In this document: piece after piece, positions 17,277 through 25,900 of the stretch
How the letters are laid out: each line of letters begins with the position of its first letter
Position numbering within the stretch: position 1 is the stretch's first letter
Notes under the pieces: generated by a model
The model's database searches: none
What the model was told of the DNA's origin: nothing
The model's input: only the letters and a program-made list of their open reading frames with translations
Translations under genes and position numbers: made by a program
Assembly (NCBI GenBank): GCA_944322585.1
Contig: CALUPB010000005.1
Location: forward strand, 113,037-177,036
DNA: 64,000 bases
From: an uncultured Bacteroidales bacterium
GTDB taxonomy: Bacteria; Bacteroidota; Bacteroidia; Bacteroidales; UBA932
Direction of reading: 5' to 3'

Positions 17277-17745
17277 TGTCCTCTTCCTTGCCGTGCAGAT
17301 AGATGATGCGCTGGTTGGAACTTCCCCTGAACAGCAGATCCTTGTCCTTCATGGCCTCTATGAAAGGTCCGTCCACCAATACGTCTATGTATGGAAGCAG
17401 TTGCGAAAGATAAGGGTCTGCCTGAATGTCTTCATACAGGAACCCGGTCCAGCACCAGATGGTCTTGGAGGTCTCTGCCTTTATCCTGCGGGCCAGTTCC
17501 GTAAACCCTTCCACCTGATAGAAAGGGTCTCCTCCGGAAAACGACACGTTGCTGAATTCATCGGAGCGGATGACTTCCATAATATCGTCTATGCTCATCT
17601 CTTTCCCTCCGGACATGTCCCATGACTGCGGGTTGTGGCATCCCGGACAGTGGTGCATGCATCCTGCACAGTATATTGAAGTACGGAGACCAGGGCCGTC
17701 GGCCATGGTCTCCTCTATTATATCCAATATCCTAAGGGTTCCCAT
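17239..17745 (-). CDS. nrdG: Anaerobic ribonucleoside-triphosphate reductase activating protein
   Basis: Radical-SAM enzyme that installs the glycyl radical on NrdD. The cluster motif is CAGCMHHCPGCHNP near residues 27-40, followed by SFSGGDPF, the SAM-binding GGDP element. Length 168 is normal. It lies 46 bp downstream of nrdD on the same strand, the standard operon order. Its 3' end overlaps the convergent SDR gene by 38 bp. Confidence 0.95.
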   Translation of the reverse strand: MGTLRILDIIEETMADGPGLRTSIYCAGCMHHCPGCHNPQSWDMSGGKEMSIDDIMEVIRSDEFSNVSFSGGDPFYQVEGFTELARRIKAETSKTIWCWTGFLYEDIQADPYLSQLLPYIDVLVDGPFIEAMKDKDLLFRGSSNQRIIYLHGKEEDIIPGTVPLVPVK

Positions 17746-17791
17746 AATTCAGGAGATGATGAGACCGGATTCCAAGTTGAATCCATCTTCT

Positions 17792-19999
17792 TTATTTATG
17801 CACGACACGGTCCTTGAGCTCCGCCAGTTTTGCACTGTTCCACCGGCTGGTGGTCCCCACTAAATACCCTGTTATTCTCTGGAGCTTGTCGATGTTGTGC
17901 CCATGGCATTTAGGACATTCCACGAGGTCTGAGTCGGCGCTTTCGTATCCGCAGTCCATGCAGCGGTTCCTGTTGTGGTTCACGGAGCCGTATCCGATGT
18001 TGTATTTGTCCATCAGGTCTACAATCGCCATGATTGCCTCCGGATTGTGGGTGGCGTCACCGTCGATTTCGACATAGAAGATATGGCCTCCCCTTGTAAG
18101 GTCGTGGTATGGGGCCTCCACCTCTGCCTTGTGCTTAGGGGTGCAGTGGAAGTAGACCGGAACATGGTTGGAGTTGGTGTAGTATTCCTTGTCCGTCACG
18201 CCCGGGATTACGCCGAATTTCTTCCGGTCCATCTTGGTGAACCTTCCTGCAAGTCCTTCTGCCGGGGTGGCGAGTACGCTGAAATTGTGCTGGAACTTCT
18301 CGGAGAATTCATTGGCCTTGTCCCTGAAATAGGTGACAATCCTCAGTCCGAGTTCCTGTGCCTCCTCCGATTCGCCGTGATGTTTGCCGATGAGGGCTAT
18401 AAGGGCTTCCGCCAGACCGATGAAACCTATCCCGAGCGTACCCTGATTGATTACGGCTTCGATAGTGTCTTCTTCCTTGAGTTTTTCGCAGCCGAGCCAG
18501 AGGGCTCCCATCAGAAGAGGGAACTGTTTCTTCATGGCCGTCTTCTGGAAATTGTATCTTTCGCACAGCTGCTTGGCGGTGATGTTCAGGGCCCAGTCGA
18601 GTTTCTCGAAGAATTTCCTTATCCTTTCGTTTCTGTCGGGCTCATCCATACACTCGATGGCAAGGCGCACTATGTTGATTGTGGTGAAGGAAAGGTTCCC
18701 CCTTCCGATCGAGGTCTTCGGCCCGAACCTGTTCTCGAACACCCTGGTGCGGCAACCCATAGTGGCGCATTCGTATTCATACCGTTTAGGATCATCGGCC
18801 CTCCATAGCTCATGCTGGTTGAACGTGGCGTCCAGGTTGATGAAGTTAGGGAAGAACCTTCTTGCCGACACCTTGCAGGCGAATTTGTAGAGGTCGTAGT
18901 TCTTGTCTTCAGGCAGGTAGCTGACACCTCTCTTTTTCTTCCAGATCTGGATAGGGAAGATAGCGGTGGAACCGTTGCCGACGCCCTCGTATGTCGTGTT
19001 GAGGATTTCCCTGATGACGCACCGGCCTTCAGCGGAAGTGTCTGTCCCGTAGTTTATCGAGCTGAACACCACCTGGTTGCCTCCCCTGGAATGGATGGAG
19101 TTCATGTTGTGGACAAAAGCCTCCATCGACTGGTGAACCCTGCTGACAGTCATGTTCACTGCATGCTGGATCACCCTTTCCTTGCCCTGGAGTCCGAGCA
19201 GATCTCTCTTGATATAGTCATCTAACTGAATGTCCTTCAGCTCCGAATAGTCCATATTCTCGATTTCGCTGATCTTGTCGATTTCCTCCCGGTATGCCTT
19301 CTTTACGAAAGGAGCCATATAGAAATCGAATGCCGGAATGGCCTGACCTCCGTGCATCTCGTTCTGCACTGTTTCCATGGAGATGCAGCCGAGGATGCTG
19401 GCTGTCTCGATCCTCTTGGCAGGGCGCGACTCCCCGTGGCCGGCGAAAAATCCGTTCTTGAGTATCTTGTCGAGAGGATGCTGGACACAGGTGAGGCTCT
19501 TCGTCGGATAGTAATCCTTGTCGTGGATGTGTATGTATCCGTTCTGGACAGCCTCCTTGACATCTTCCGACAGCAGGCATTCGTCTACGAACGACTTGGT
19601 CGACTCCGATGCGAACTTCATCATCATTCCTGCCGGAGTGTCGGCGTTCATGTTGGCGTTCTCACGGGTGACGTCCGTGGCCTGGGCCTCGATGATCTCC
19701 TGGAAAATTTCCCTCGACTTGGCGGTCCTGGCGAGGTTTCTCTGGTTGCGGTAAGCAATGTATTTCTTTGCGACTTCCTTCCTCGGGCTGTTCATCAGCT
19801 CCATTTCCACACGGTCCTGGATGTCTTCCACACTCATGCTTTCCTGCTCTGACTTTGAAATCCGGGCTGCAATCTCCGCTGCCAGCACGATATCCTCTCC
19901 GGCTTCAGTCACGTCCATCGCCTTGGTTATGGCGTCAATGATTTTCTTCTTGTCGAATTCTACGACTCTTCCGTCGCGTTTAATAACATTTCTTATCAT
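17792..19999 (-). CDS. nrdD: Anaerobic ribonucleoside-triphosphate reductase
   Basis: Class III reductase that makes dNTPs from NTPs without oxygen, matching an anaerobic lifestyle. An ATP-cone domain (residues 1-95, starting MIRNVIKRDGRVVEF) gives allosteric control. Near the C-terminus are the zinc-site cysteines CMDCG and CPKC, followed by RITGYLV, which carries the radical glycine. 735 residues, normal for the family. A minus-strand -7 box TACCTTTG at 20109-20116 may drive nrdD-nrdG, leaving a leader of about 105 nt. Confidence 0.97.
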   Translation of the reverse strand: MIRNVIKRDGRVVEFDKKKIIDAITKAMDVTEAGEDIVLAAEIAARISKSEQESMSVEDIQDRVEMELMNSPRKEVAKKYIAYRNQRNLARTAKSREIFQEIIEAQATDVTRENANMNADTPAGMMMKFASESTKSFVDECLLSEDVKEAVQNGYIHIHDKDYYPTKSLTCVQHPLDKILKNGFFAGHGESRPAKRIETASILGCISMETVQNEMHGGQAIPAFDFYMAPFVKKAYREEIDKISEIENMDYSELKDIQLDDYIKRDLLGLQGKERVIQHAVNMTVSRVHQSMEAFVHNMNSIHSRGGNQVVFSSINYGTDTSAEGRCVIREILNTTYEGVGNGSTAIFPIQIWKKKRGVSYLPEDKNYDLYKFACKVSARRFFPNFINLDATFNQHELWRADDPKRYEYECATMGCRTRVFENRFGPKTSIGRGNLSFTTINIVRLAIECMDEPDRNERIRKFFEKLDWALNITAKQLCERYNFQKTAMKKQFPLLMGALWLGCEKLKEEDTIEAVINQGTLGIGFIGLAEALIALIGKHHGESEEAQELGLRIVTYFRDKANEFSEKFQHNFSVLATPAEGLAGRFTKMDRKKFGVIPGVTDKEYYTNSNHVPVYFHCTPKHKAEVEAPYHDLTRGGHIFYVEIDGDATHNPEAIMAIVDLMDKYNIGYGSVNHNRNRCMDCGYESADSDLVECPKCHGHNIDKLQRITGYLVGTTSRWNSAKLAELKDRVVHK

Positions 20000-20108
20000 G
20001 ACTCAGGTAGTGTTAAAAATACATCCGTCAATCCATCACTGGACAACGGACAACAGGTTTTCAATTGTGTACCGATTGTTTTTCCCGACTGGTCATCCAA
20101 CCGGAAGA

Positions 20109-20116
20109 CAAAGGTA
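20109..20116 (-). promoter_or_regulatory. Candidate nrdD-nrdG -7 box
   Basis: TACCTTTG on the minus strand fits TAnnTTTG. A TTTG at 20141-20144 lies 24 nt upstream, somewhat beyond the usual 19-21. Confidence 0.4.
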
Positions 20117-20268
20117 TCATTTATTATCCACCGGAGATGACAAAAATGATAAAAGTTATTAACAAACGAGGAAAATATTTGTTAAATTACTGATTTGCAA
20201 TGAGATAAAATTATTAGCAAATTGGAAAAATTCAAATTTGGGAACAAATATGTTACCCGGGCCGCATG

Positions 20269-20904
20269 TTATCCGACAACCCACACAAGGACATGCCGGT
20301 CGAATATCATGTACTCCGGTTCGAACTGCTCCTCGTGTCCGTCCTTGTGGATGAACCTCGCATCCAGCTCTCCCTCCTCCTTCGGGGTGAACCTGTCGAT
20401 TTCTATCTGTTCGGAAAAGTCCACCTTGTTCTGGGACATCCTTTTGAAGATGGCTTCCTTCGCGCACCAGTAGATTGCAAGCTGTTCGTTCCTTCTGTCC
20501 TCGTCGATGTCCTCTATCTCCTCCTCGGAAAGCGCCTTTTTCTCTACGGACGAGAAATCCCTGTCCAATGATTCGATGTCAATGCCGACATCGTCATCAT
20601 CATGCGTGATAATGGCTACATACCTGTCCGTATGGGTGATGCTTATATTCGTTATGCAGTTCTCAAGGAAAGGCTTGCCGTTGTCATGATGGTTCAGGTA
20701 CATCTTTTCCTCGAAGACCGTGTTGAGCAGGGCCCTTACGGCGAGTTTCTGCTTCCTGAGGGTTTCGCTGCGTATCAGCGAAATTTCCTCCATCTCATCG
20801 GTCGGAACCGAACTCAGGTTGATCAGTTCCTGTTCGGTTTCCGTTATCTGCCATACCGAAATATCCGCCTTATTGTCGAGTGTCTTTCTAAGATACAGTC
20901 CCAT
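20269..20904 (-). CDS. 4'-phosphopantetheinyl transferase superfamily protein
   Basis: Transfers phosphopantetheine from CoA to a serine of a carrier protein. The Sfp-type motifs are present: VGIDIESLDRD with the metal-binding Asp/Glu, and WCAKEAIFK with the conserved Trp, Lys and Glu. At 211 residues it is the two-lobe Sfp/HetI type, not the 120-residue AcpS type. No carrier-protein or synthase gene is nearby, so it may serve fatty-acid ACP or a pathway elsewhere. Confidence 0.88.
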   Translation of the reverse strand: MGLYLRKTLDNKADISVWQITETEQELINLSSVPTDEMEEISLIRSETLRKQKLAVRALLNTVFEEKMYLNHHDNGKPFLENCITNISITHTDRYVAIITHDDDDVGIDIESLDRDFSSVEKKALSEEEIEDIDEDRRNEQLAIYWCAKEAIFKRMSQNKVDFSEQIEIDRFTPKEEGELDARFIHKDGHEEQFEPEYMIFDRHVLVWVVG

Positions 20905-20915
20905 AGGATAATTGT

Positions 20916-21116
20916 TTAAGATACGATATCGGTTGTCTTGCCTATATACGACAATCCGGTCTGCGATGAATATGCGCAGACGAAAAAACTCTCCTCATCT
21001 TCCGAGGGAGCGTCTAATACCATGAAAATACAGCCCGACAACGGGTCTTCCTGTAATGGATCCGTCAGACCGGATGGATCTGTCAGAATATGACTGGGAG
21101 GTTCCACAGATATCAA
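20916..21116 (-). other. Spacer between PPTase and mdh with a doubtful 66-codon ORF
   Basis: An ORF of 66 codons ends 12 bp before the PPTase start. It resembles no family I know. A candidate minus-strand -7 box (TAGATTTG, 21114-21121) overlaps its start codon, which argues against translation from there. A second -7 match (TATATTTG, 21134-21141) could still cover it. I treat it as a possible leader peptide or chance ORF. Confidence 0.25.
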
Positions 21117-21154
21117 ATCTAAATTTACCGGGACAAATATACTATATTTTTTGT

Positions 21155-21162
21155 TATATTTG
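21155..21162 (+). promoter_or_regulatory. Candidate mdh -7 box
   Basis: TATATTTG followed by CGG matches the Bacteroidota -7 consensus, 28 bp before the mdh start codon. The -33 element is not evident. Confidence 0.5.
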
Positions 21163-21190
21163 CGGAGTTTTGTAAAAAGATGTTTGTATT

Positions 21191-22186
21191 ATGGATTTCC
21201 TTACAAATGAAAAATTGACTATAGTGGGTGCCGCCGGCATGATCGGCTCAAATATGGCACAGACCGCTATGATGATGAAGCTTACTCCCAATCTCTGTCT
21301 CTATGATCCGTATGCACAGGGACTGGAGGGTGTGGCCGAGGAAATGTTCCACTGCGCTTTTGACGGAGCGGACATAACCTTCACATCCGACATCAGGGAG
21401 GCTTTCAAGGATGCAAAATACATAGTTTCATCAGGCGGTGCGCCCCGCAAGCAGGGCATGACAAGGGAAGACCTGCTCAAGGGGAACTGCGAGATCGCCG
21501 AGCAGCTCGGCAAGGATATCAAGGCTTATTGCCCTGATGTGAAGCATGTAGTGATTATCTTCAATCCGGCAGATCTTACCGGCCTTGTGACCCTTCTCCA
21601 TTCAGGTCTGAAGCCGTCTCAGGTGACTACTCTTGCGGCCCTCGATTCCACAAGGCTCCAGAGCGCGCTTGCCAAGGAGTTCGGCGTGCAGCAGTGCAAG
21701 GTGAAGAACTGCCATACATATGGCGGACACGGTGAGCAGATGGCTGTCTTCGCTTCGAAGGTGACGGTAGACGGCAAGCCATTCTCAGAACTTCTCGGAA
21801 GCAGACTGCCTCTCACAAGGTGGGAAGAGATCAAGCAGGATGTCATCCAGGGCGGCAAGAAGATTATCGAACTCCGCGGCCGTTCTTCTTTCCAGAGCCC
21901 GGCATATGTCTCTATCGAAATGATTGCGGCAGCAATGGGCGGGAAGAAATTCGAATGGCCTGCAGGATGCTATGTCAACACCGACAGGTACAGGAACGTG
22001 ATGATGGCCATGCCTACTGTAATCGACGGGACAGGCGTACATTACGGTGCCGTGGAAGGGACAGAGGAAGAAATGGCAGCCCTTGAGGCGTCATATCAGC
22101 ATCTCTGCAAGATGAGGGACGAGATTATAGACCTCAACATCATTCCTCAGGTATCCGAGTGGAAGACAGTGAACCCTAACCTGTAA
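21191..22186 (+). CDS. mdh: Malate dehydrogenase
   Basis: Interconverts malate and oxaloacetate with NAD, as in the reductive branch of the TCA cycle used for succinate fermentation. The Rossmann loop GAAGMIGSN is at residues 13-21 and the substrate-binding arginine segment SSGGAPRKQGMTRED follows. The NAD-contact IIFNPADL and the catalytic histidine region CHTYGGHGEQM are present. 331 residues, close to the family norm. Single gene with its own promoter and a strong terminator. Confidence 0.9.
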   Translation: MDFLTNEKLTIVGAAGMIGSNMAQTAMMMKLTPNLCLYDPYAQGLEGVAEEMFHCAFDGADITFTSDIREAFKDAKYIVSSGGAPRKQGMTREDLLKGNCEIAEQLGKDIKAYCPDVKHVVIIFNPADLTGLVTLLHSGLKPSQVTTLAALDSTRLQSALAKEFGVQQCKVKNCHTYGGHGEQMAVFASKVTVDGKPFSELLGSRLPLTRWEEIKQDVIQGGKKIIELRGRSSFQSPAYVSIEMIAAAMGGKKFEWPAGCYVNTDRYRNVMMAMPTVIDGTGVHYGAVEGTEEEMAALEASYQHLCKMRDEIIDLNIIPQVSEWKTVNPNL

Positions 22187-22206
22187 TCCGGGAGGGTTTC
22201 CATTAT

Positions 22207-22247
22207 AAATCAAGGGACTGGCTCATACCGAACCAGTCCCTTGATTT
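22207..22247. terminator. Terminator between mdh and the metalloprotease gene
   Basis: A perfect 15-bp stem (22207-22221 with 22233-22247) with an 11-nt loop, A-rich on the left and T-rich on the right, lies 21 bp after the mdh stop. It lies between two convergent genes and may serve both. Confidence 0.85.
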
Positions 22248-22267
22248 GTCTGACCCCGGCCGGGTCT

Positions 22268-24838
22268 CTACAGGTTTTTCAGAGCTCCGTTGATTTCATG
22301 GGCGAGATACCTGTAGTGGTCGCCAAGCTCTCCCTTGGCGGAAGCGGCCCTCTTGTTGACAATCTCCTGTATGTCCAGAAGGGTTCCGAACAGTATCTCT
22401 TTTGCACTTATCTTCAGGTCGGATTCTCTCTTGGCCTTTGCAAGCCCGTCCTCCATAGCCTGGCGGCATTCTATGTGCGAGCATGGCCAGCCCTGGCTGT
22501 CGTCAACATAGAAGGCATTGTCATTGAATGACTTCGATCCAGACGATTCGAGCAGGTCGAGATTGTCGAACAGTCCGTAGACAAGGGCATATTCCATGTT
22601 CATGTCGGCCCTGTCAAGTTTCTTGCCCCGGATGGTCTTGCCGAATACGAGCCTGTACACATCTTCGATATATTCTTCCTGGGTATACGGCTCGTCGGAG
22701 AATTTGGCGGTGTAGCCGACTTTCGGATAGAGCATGAGCAATGACCTTACCGTAGATGCCTGGTAATCGTATATTTCAGGGTTGGCAGGGTCGAACAGTC
22801 CGAGAAGGTTCTTGTCCATCATCCATTCCGGAAGTTCCGAAATCTGGTTGAAAGCGAATTCAAGGGCCTCCTGCTGCTTTTCCTTGGATACAGGGATGAA
22901 TCCAGGCTTGCCGTCTCCGTATACCGGATATTCCAGATAATTGCCTCCTATATATTTGGTGACATGTCCCATGTATCTGCGGAACTGGGTCATCACTTCC
23001 TTGTACATTTCTTTGGTGTAGTCGTAGCTTTCCCCTTCCTTTGCCGTCCAGTCCACAAGGTTTTTCATGATTACCTTGAGGTTCCGTATGCCGTACTCGC
23101 TGGCTTTCACGGCATCGTCTCCGAGGGATTCGCTCTGGGATGCAGGGTCGATGTATGTGAATATCTCCTGCTCCCCGTATCTGTACATAGGGTCATTGCC
23201 CTTGTCGAGGATCCATTTGTTGAGTACAGGCTTCTCGTCTTCAGGCGTTGCTGCTTCAAAGATTGGCTTGTATCCCCATGCAATGGCGAACTTGTCGTAC
23301 ACTCCGAGGCGCGGAGGGAACAGCCATTTGACTCCGTCTCCCGGCTGTGCCACGTAATTGTAGCGTGCGTAGTCCATTACGGACGGCGTTGTCCCGTATT
23401 TGTCCGTGAAGGACGCGCTGCGGAGAGAGTCCACAGGATATGCGTAGGATGCCCTCATATTGTGCATCAGTCCGAGGGTATGGCCTATCTCATGTACTAC
23501 GAGATACCTTAGGAGCGGCCCCATCAGATCTGTCTCGAATGTCTCCTTTCTGGCTTCGGGATTTACGACTGAAGTCTGGATAAAGCACCAGTTGTGCAGG
23601 AGTTTCAACACGTCATGGTAGAAGTACACCGAACCGTTGATGATTTCCCCGGAGCGCGGATCAGTCCAGGACGGCCCCATGGCGTTTGCTATTCTCGTGG
23701 AGGCGTAGCGCAGGCAGGAATAGCGGATGTCATCAGGATTGAAGTCCGGGTCATCCTTAGGATAGTCCCTGGCTACAATCGCGTTCTTGAACCCGATTTC
23801 CTCGAATGCCATCTGCCAGTCCTCGATACCCTCTTTCAGGTATTTTCTCCATTTCTCCGGGAAGGCGTCATCCACGTAGTAAACGATAGGCTTTTCAGGT
23901 TCTACAAGTTCCCCGTTTTTGTATTTCTCCATATCTTCAGGCTTCGGGGCAAGGTTCCATCTGTTGATGTACCGCAGAACTTCGCTCCTGTCCTTGTTTT
24001 CGGAGTATTCTATCTGGCTGTTGGTGAAATATCCTATCCTGTGGTCGGCGTACCTCGGCCTCATAGGTGTATCCGGCAGCCTGATCATGGAGACTGACAT
24101 TATGGCCGTGAACGGAGCATCCGATACGGTGTACACCATTCTGGTCCTGAAGACGATGTTCTCTGGAAATGCATTGAAGCTCAGTATCGAGGACATATCC
24201 GATTCGAAGGAGCCCTTCAGCTTCGGCCCTCCGAAAATAGCATCGAACGGAGAGGCGGGAATGAACGGGGACATGTACTGCTCGTTGGCGCAGAAGAACT
24301 TGGACACGTCAATTACCACCGCGGTCGAGTCAGTGTTCACAGCCTTGATGGAGAATGACTTCATGACAGGTTTCATATAGTTGAGAACAACGCCTTTATA
24401 GATGCTTTCAGTGCTGTCGCACACAGCCCGCACATCCGCGTCCAGAAGGTAGACATTCTCCTCGTCGCAGCTCCATTCCACCAGAAGCGGATCCGTAGGC
24501 ATCTGACCGGCGATAACATCGGCGTTGTCGCTTATCGAGGAAACCTTGCTCGCAAGAAGCATCGGCTTGCCCATCAGAGTGTAAGGGATTTCGAGATAGT
24601 ATTTGTCCTTTACCTTGTGGATGTCCATAAGGCCTTTGGATGTCTCTGCCTCTGAAGTGATCACATCGGCATATGCTTTCATCCCGTCCTTGTCGGATTT
24701 TGTCGTGTCCGACTTTTCGGCCTCTTCCGAGACGGCATCTTTAAGCACATCCAGAATGCCCGCGGCAGATGTCTGGCCTGCTGCGGCCTGTAGTGAAAGC
24801 AAGGCGGCTGCTGCCGTCAACCATAGTAAATTCTTCAT
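22268..24838 (-). CDS. Secreted zinc-dependent metalloprotease (DUF5117/DUF5118-type)
   Basis: 856 residues with a signal peptide (MKNLLWLTAAAALLSLQAAAGQ). The zinc-binding motif HEIGHTLGLMH lies near the middle, with three His and the catalytic Glu, a metzincin-like pattern. The flanking regions match the large Bacteroidota metalloprotease family with N-terminal DUF5118 and DUF5117 domains. It is the last gene of the minus-strand SusCD block, 90 bp after the pseudo-peptidase lipoprotein. It may trim peptides outside the cell or in the periplasm; the substrate is unknown. Confidence 0.9.
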   Translation of the reverse strand: MKNLLWLTAAAALLSLQAAAGQTSAAGILDVLKDAVSEEAEKSDTTKSDKDGMKAYADVITSEAETSKGLMDIHKVKDKYYLEIPYTLMGKPMLLASKVSSISDNADVIAGQMPTDPLLVEWSCDEENVYLLDADVRAVCDSTESIYKGVVLNYMKPVMKSFSIKAVNTDSTAVVIDVSKFFCANEQYMSPFIPASPFDAIFGGPKLKGSFESDMSSILSFNAFPENIVFRTRMVYTVSDAPFTAIMSVSMIRLPDTPMRPRYADHRIGYFTNSQIEYSENKDRSEVLRYINRWNLAPKPEDMEKYKNGELVEPEKPIVYYVDDAFPEKWRKYLKEGIEDWQMAFEEIGFKNAIVARDYPKDDPDFNPDDIRYSCLRYASTRIANAMGPSWTDPRSGEIINGSVYFYHDVLKLLHNWCFIQTSVVNPEARKETFETDLMGPLLRYLVVHEIGHTLGLMHNMRASYAYPVDSLRSASFTDKYGTTPSVMDYARYNYVAQPGDGVKWLFPPRLGVYDKFAIAWGYKPIFEAATPEDEKPVLNKWILDKGNDPMYRYGEQEIFTYIDPASQSESLGDDAVKASEYGIRNLKVIMKNLVDWTAKEGESYDYTKEMYKEVMTQFRRYMGHVTKYIGGNYLEYPVYGDGKPGFIPVSKEKQQEALEFAFNQISELPEWMMDKNLLGLFDPANPEIYDYQASTVRSLLMLYPKVGYTAKFSDEPYTQEEYIEDVYRLVFGKTIRGKKLDRADMNMEYALVYGLFDNLDLLESSGSKSFNDNAFYVDDSQGWPCSHIECRQAMEDGLAKAKRESDLKISAKEILFGTLLDIQEIVNKRAASAKGELGDHYRYLAHEINGALKNL

Positions 24839-24928
24839 AAAATATTTTTTTAACGTAGTGCTCTTTTTAACGGGCGGACCGACCGGCAGGTTGTCCGGCC
24901 CATGGCCTGCCCGTTTGTCCTCACCGGT

Positions 24929-25888
24929 TTATTCCGCTCCCTCTTCTTCTGTCTGGTCATCGCCGGCGCCGTCTCCTGCAACAAGCGAGCCGAACTTTGC
25001 GACATTGGCGTTGCCGAGAGCCTGGAGATCTACTCCGCATGCGTCCTTGACGGCATCGATAAGGGCATTATATTTTATAAGAAGGATGTCATAGCCCTCC
25101 ATTTCTGCCCTCATCTCTTCTTCCGTATGGGTCAGGATCATCTCCACGAAGCCCGCCACATCTCCGGCCTCTTCGGGAGCCATTGCGTAATAATCAGGTG
25201 GTTCGGCATAGAACCACATTCCGGCATGTTTGATCATTGTCTCGACCGGTTCATCATCGAATACATTATAAAGGTTTGCCCCGTAATATTCCTGCGATGG
25301 AGTGAAAAAACTTTCAGGAATTGTGATGAGGTTGTTCTCATATATGAAATTCCCCCACAGGATGCCGTTGATTTTCCCGAGATTTTCGAGAGTCTGTGTT
25401 TCGGTCATTGCGGAAAGGATATCTGAACGCAGACGGCCGATTGCAAGGTAGCTCCGTCCGTATCCGCATACCATATCGTCGGCATCTTCCGCCGTAGACA
25501 TGAAGTCGGAAATCTGGCCGGCAAGAAGTATCTTGAACGGGAAATACTTCTTTACGAAATCGTTCCCGTAGACTTCGGTCAGCACGTTCCTCAGATATTC
25601 GACAGCGTCACCGAGAACTCCGGGCTCTATCCTTGTGATTTCATAGTTCGATATGCTGTTCACATTCCACAGATAGTCAACATCGTCGTATTCGGAGAGG
25701 ACATACACTCCGGTATTCTGCCAGAAGCCATACAGATAGTGCTGTGCCGGATCTTCACTGTCCTCGATTACATATTTCGGGGTGTCGTTGTCAGGGGTGA
25801 GAGGGTCTTCCTTGTAACAGGAAGTTACGGATGCCGCCAGAAGTCCTGCCATGACGGCCATCGGAATTGTCTTGTATATCTTGTCCAT
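24929..25888 (-). CDS. SusCD-associated lipoprotein resembling zinc metallohydrolases but lacking HExxH
   Basis: 319 residues with a lipoprotein signal (LLAASVTSCYKE). It is 12 bp downstream of susD. Its layout resembles the substrate-import-associated zinc metallohydrolase lipoproteins found next to SusCD pairs: an early YLRNVLTEVYG segment, then FPFKILLAGQ, then the stretch before IPESFF. Where those carry HExxH this one reads LGKINGILWGNF, and no HE pair occurs anywhere in the protein. It is therefore probably a binding protein derived from a peptidase. The family link is from remembered pattern and neighbourhood, not an alignment. The C-terminal tail is acidic. Confidence 0.55.
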   Translation of the reverse strand: MDKIYKTIPMAVMAGLLAASVTSCYKEDPLTPDNDTPKYVIEDSEDPAQHYLYGFWQNTGVYVLSEYDDVDYLWNVNSISNYEITRIEPGVLGDAVEYLRNVLTEVYGNDFVKKYFPFKILLAGQISDFMSTAEDADDMVCGYGRSYLAIGRLRSDILSAMTETQTLENLGKINGILWGNFIYENNLITIPESFFTPSQEYYGANLYNVFDDEPVETMIKHAGMWFYAEPPDYYAMAPEEAGDVAGFVEMILTHTEEEMRAEMEGYDILLIKYNALIDAVKDACGVDLQALGNANVAKFGSLVAGDGAGDDQTEEEGAE

Positions 25889-25900
25889 AATGCATGCAGT

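Noticed and set aside
24839-24928. Terminator between the pseudo-peptidase and metalloprotease genes
   Set aside because: AACGGGC and GCCCGTT can pair, but the loop is long and no T run follows on the minus strand; I left it unlabelled.
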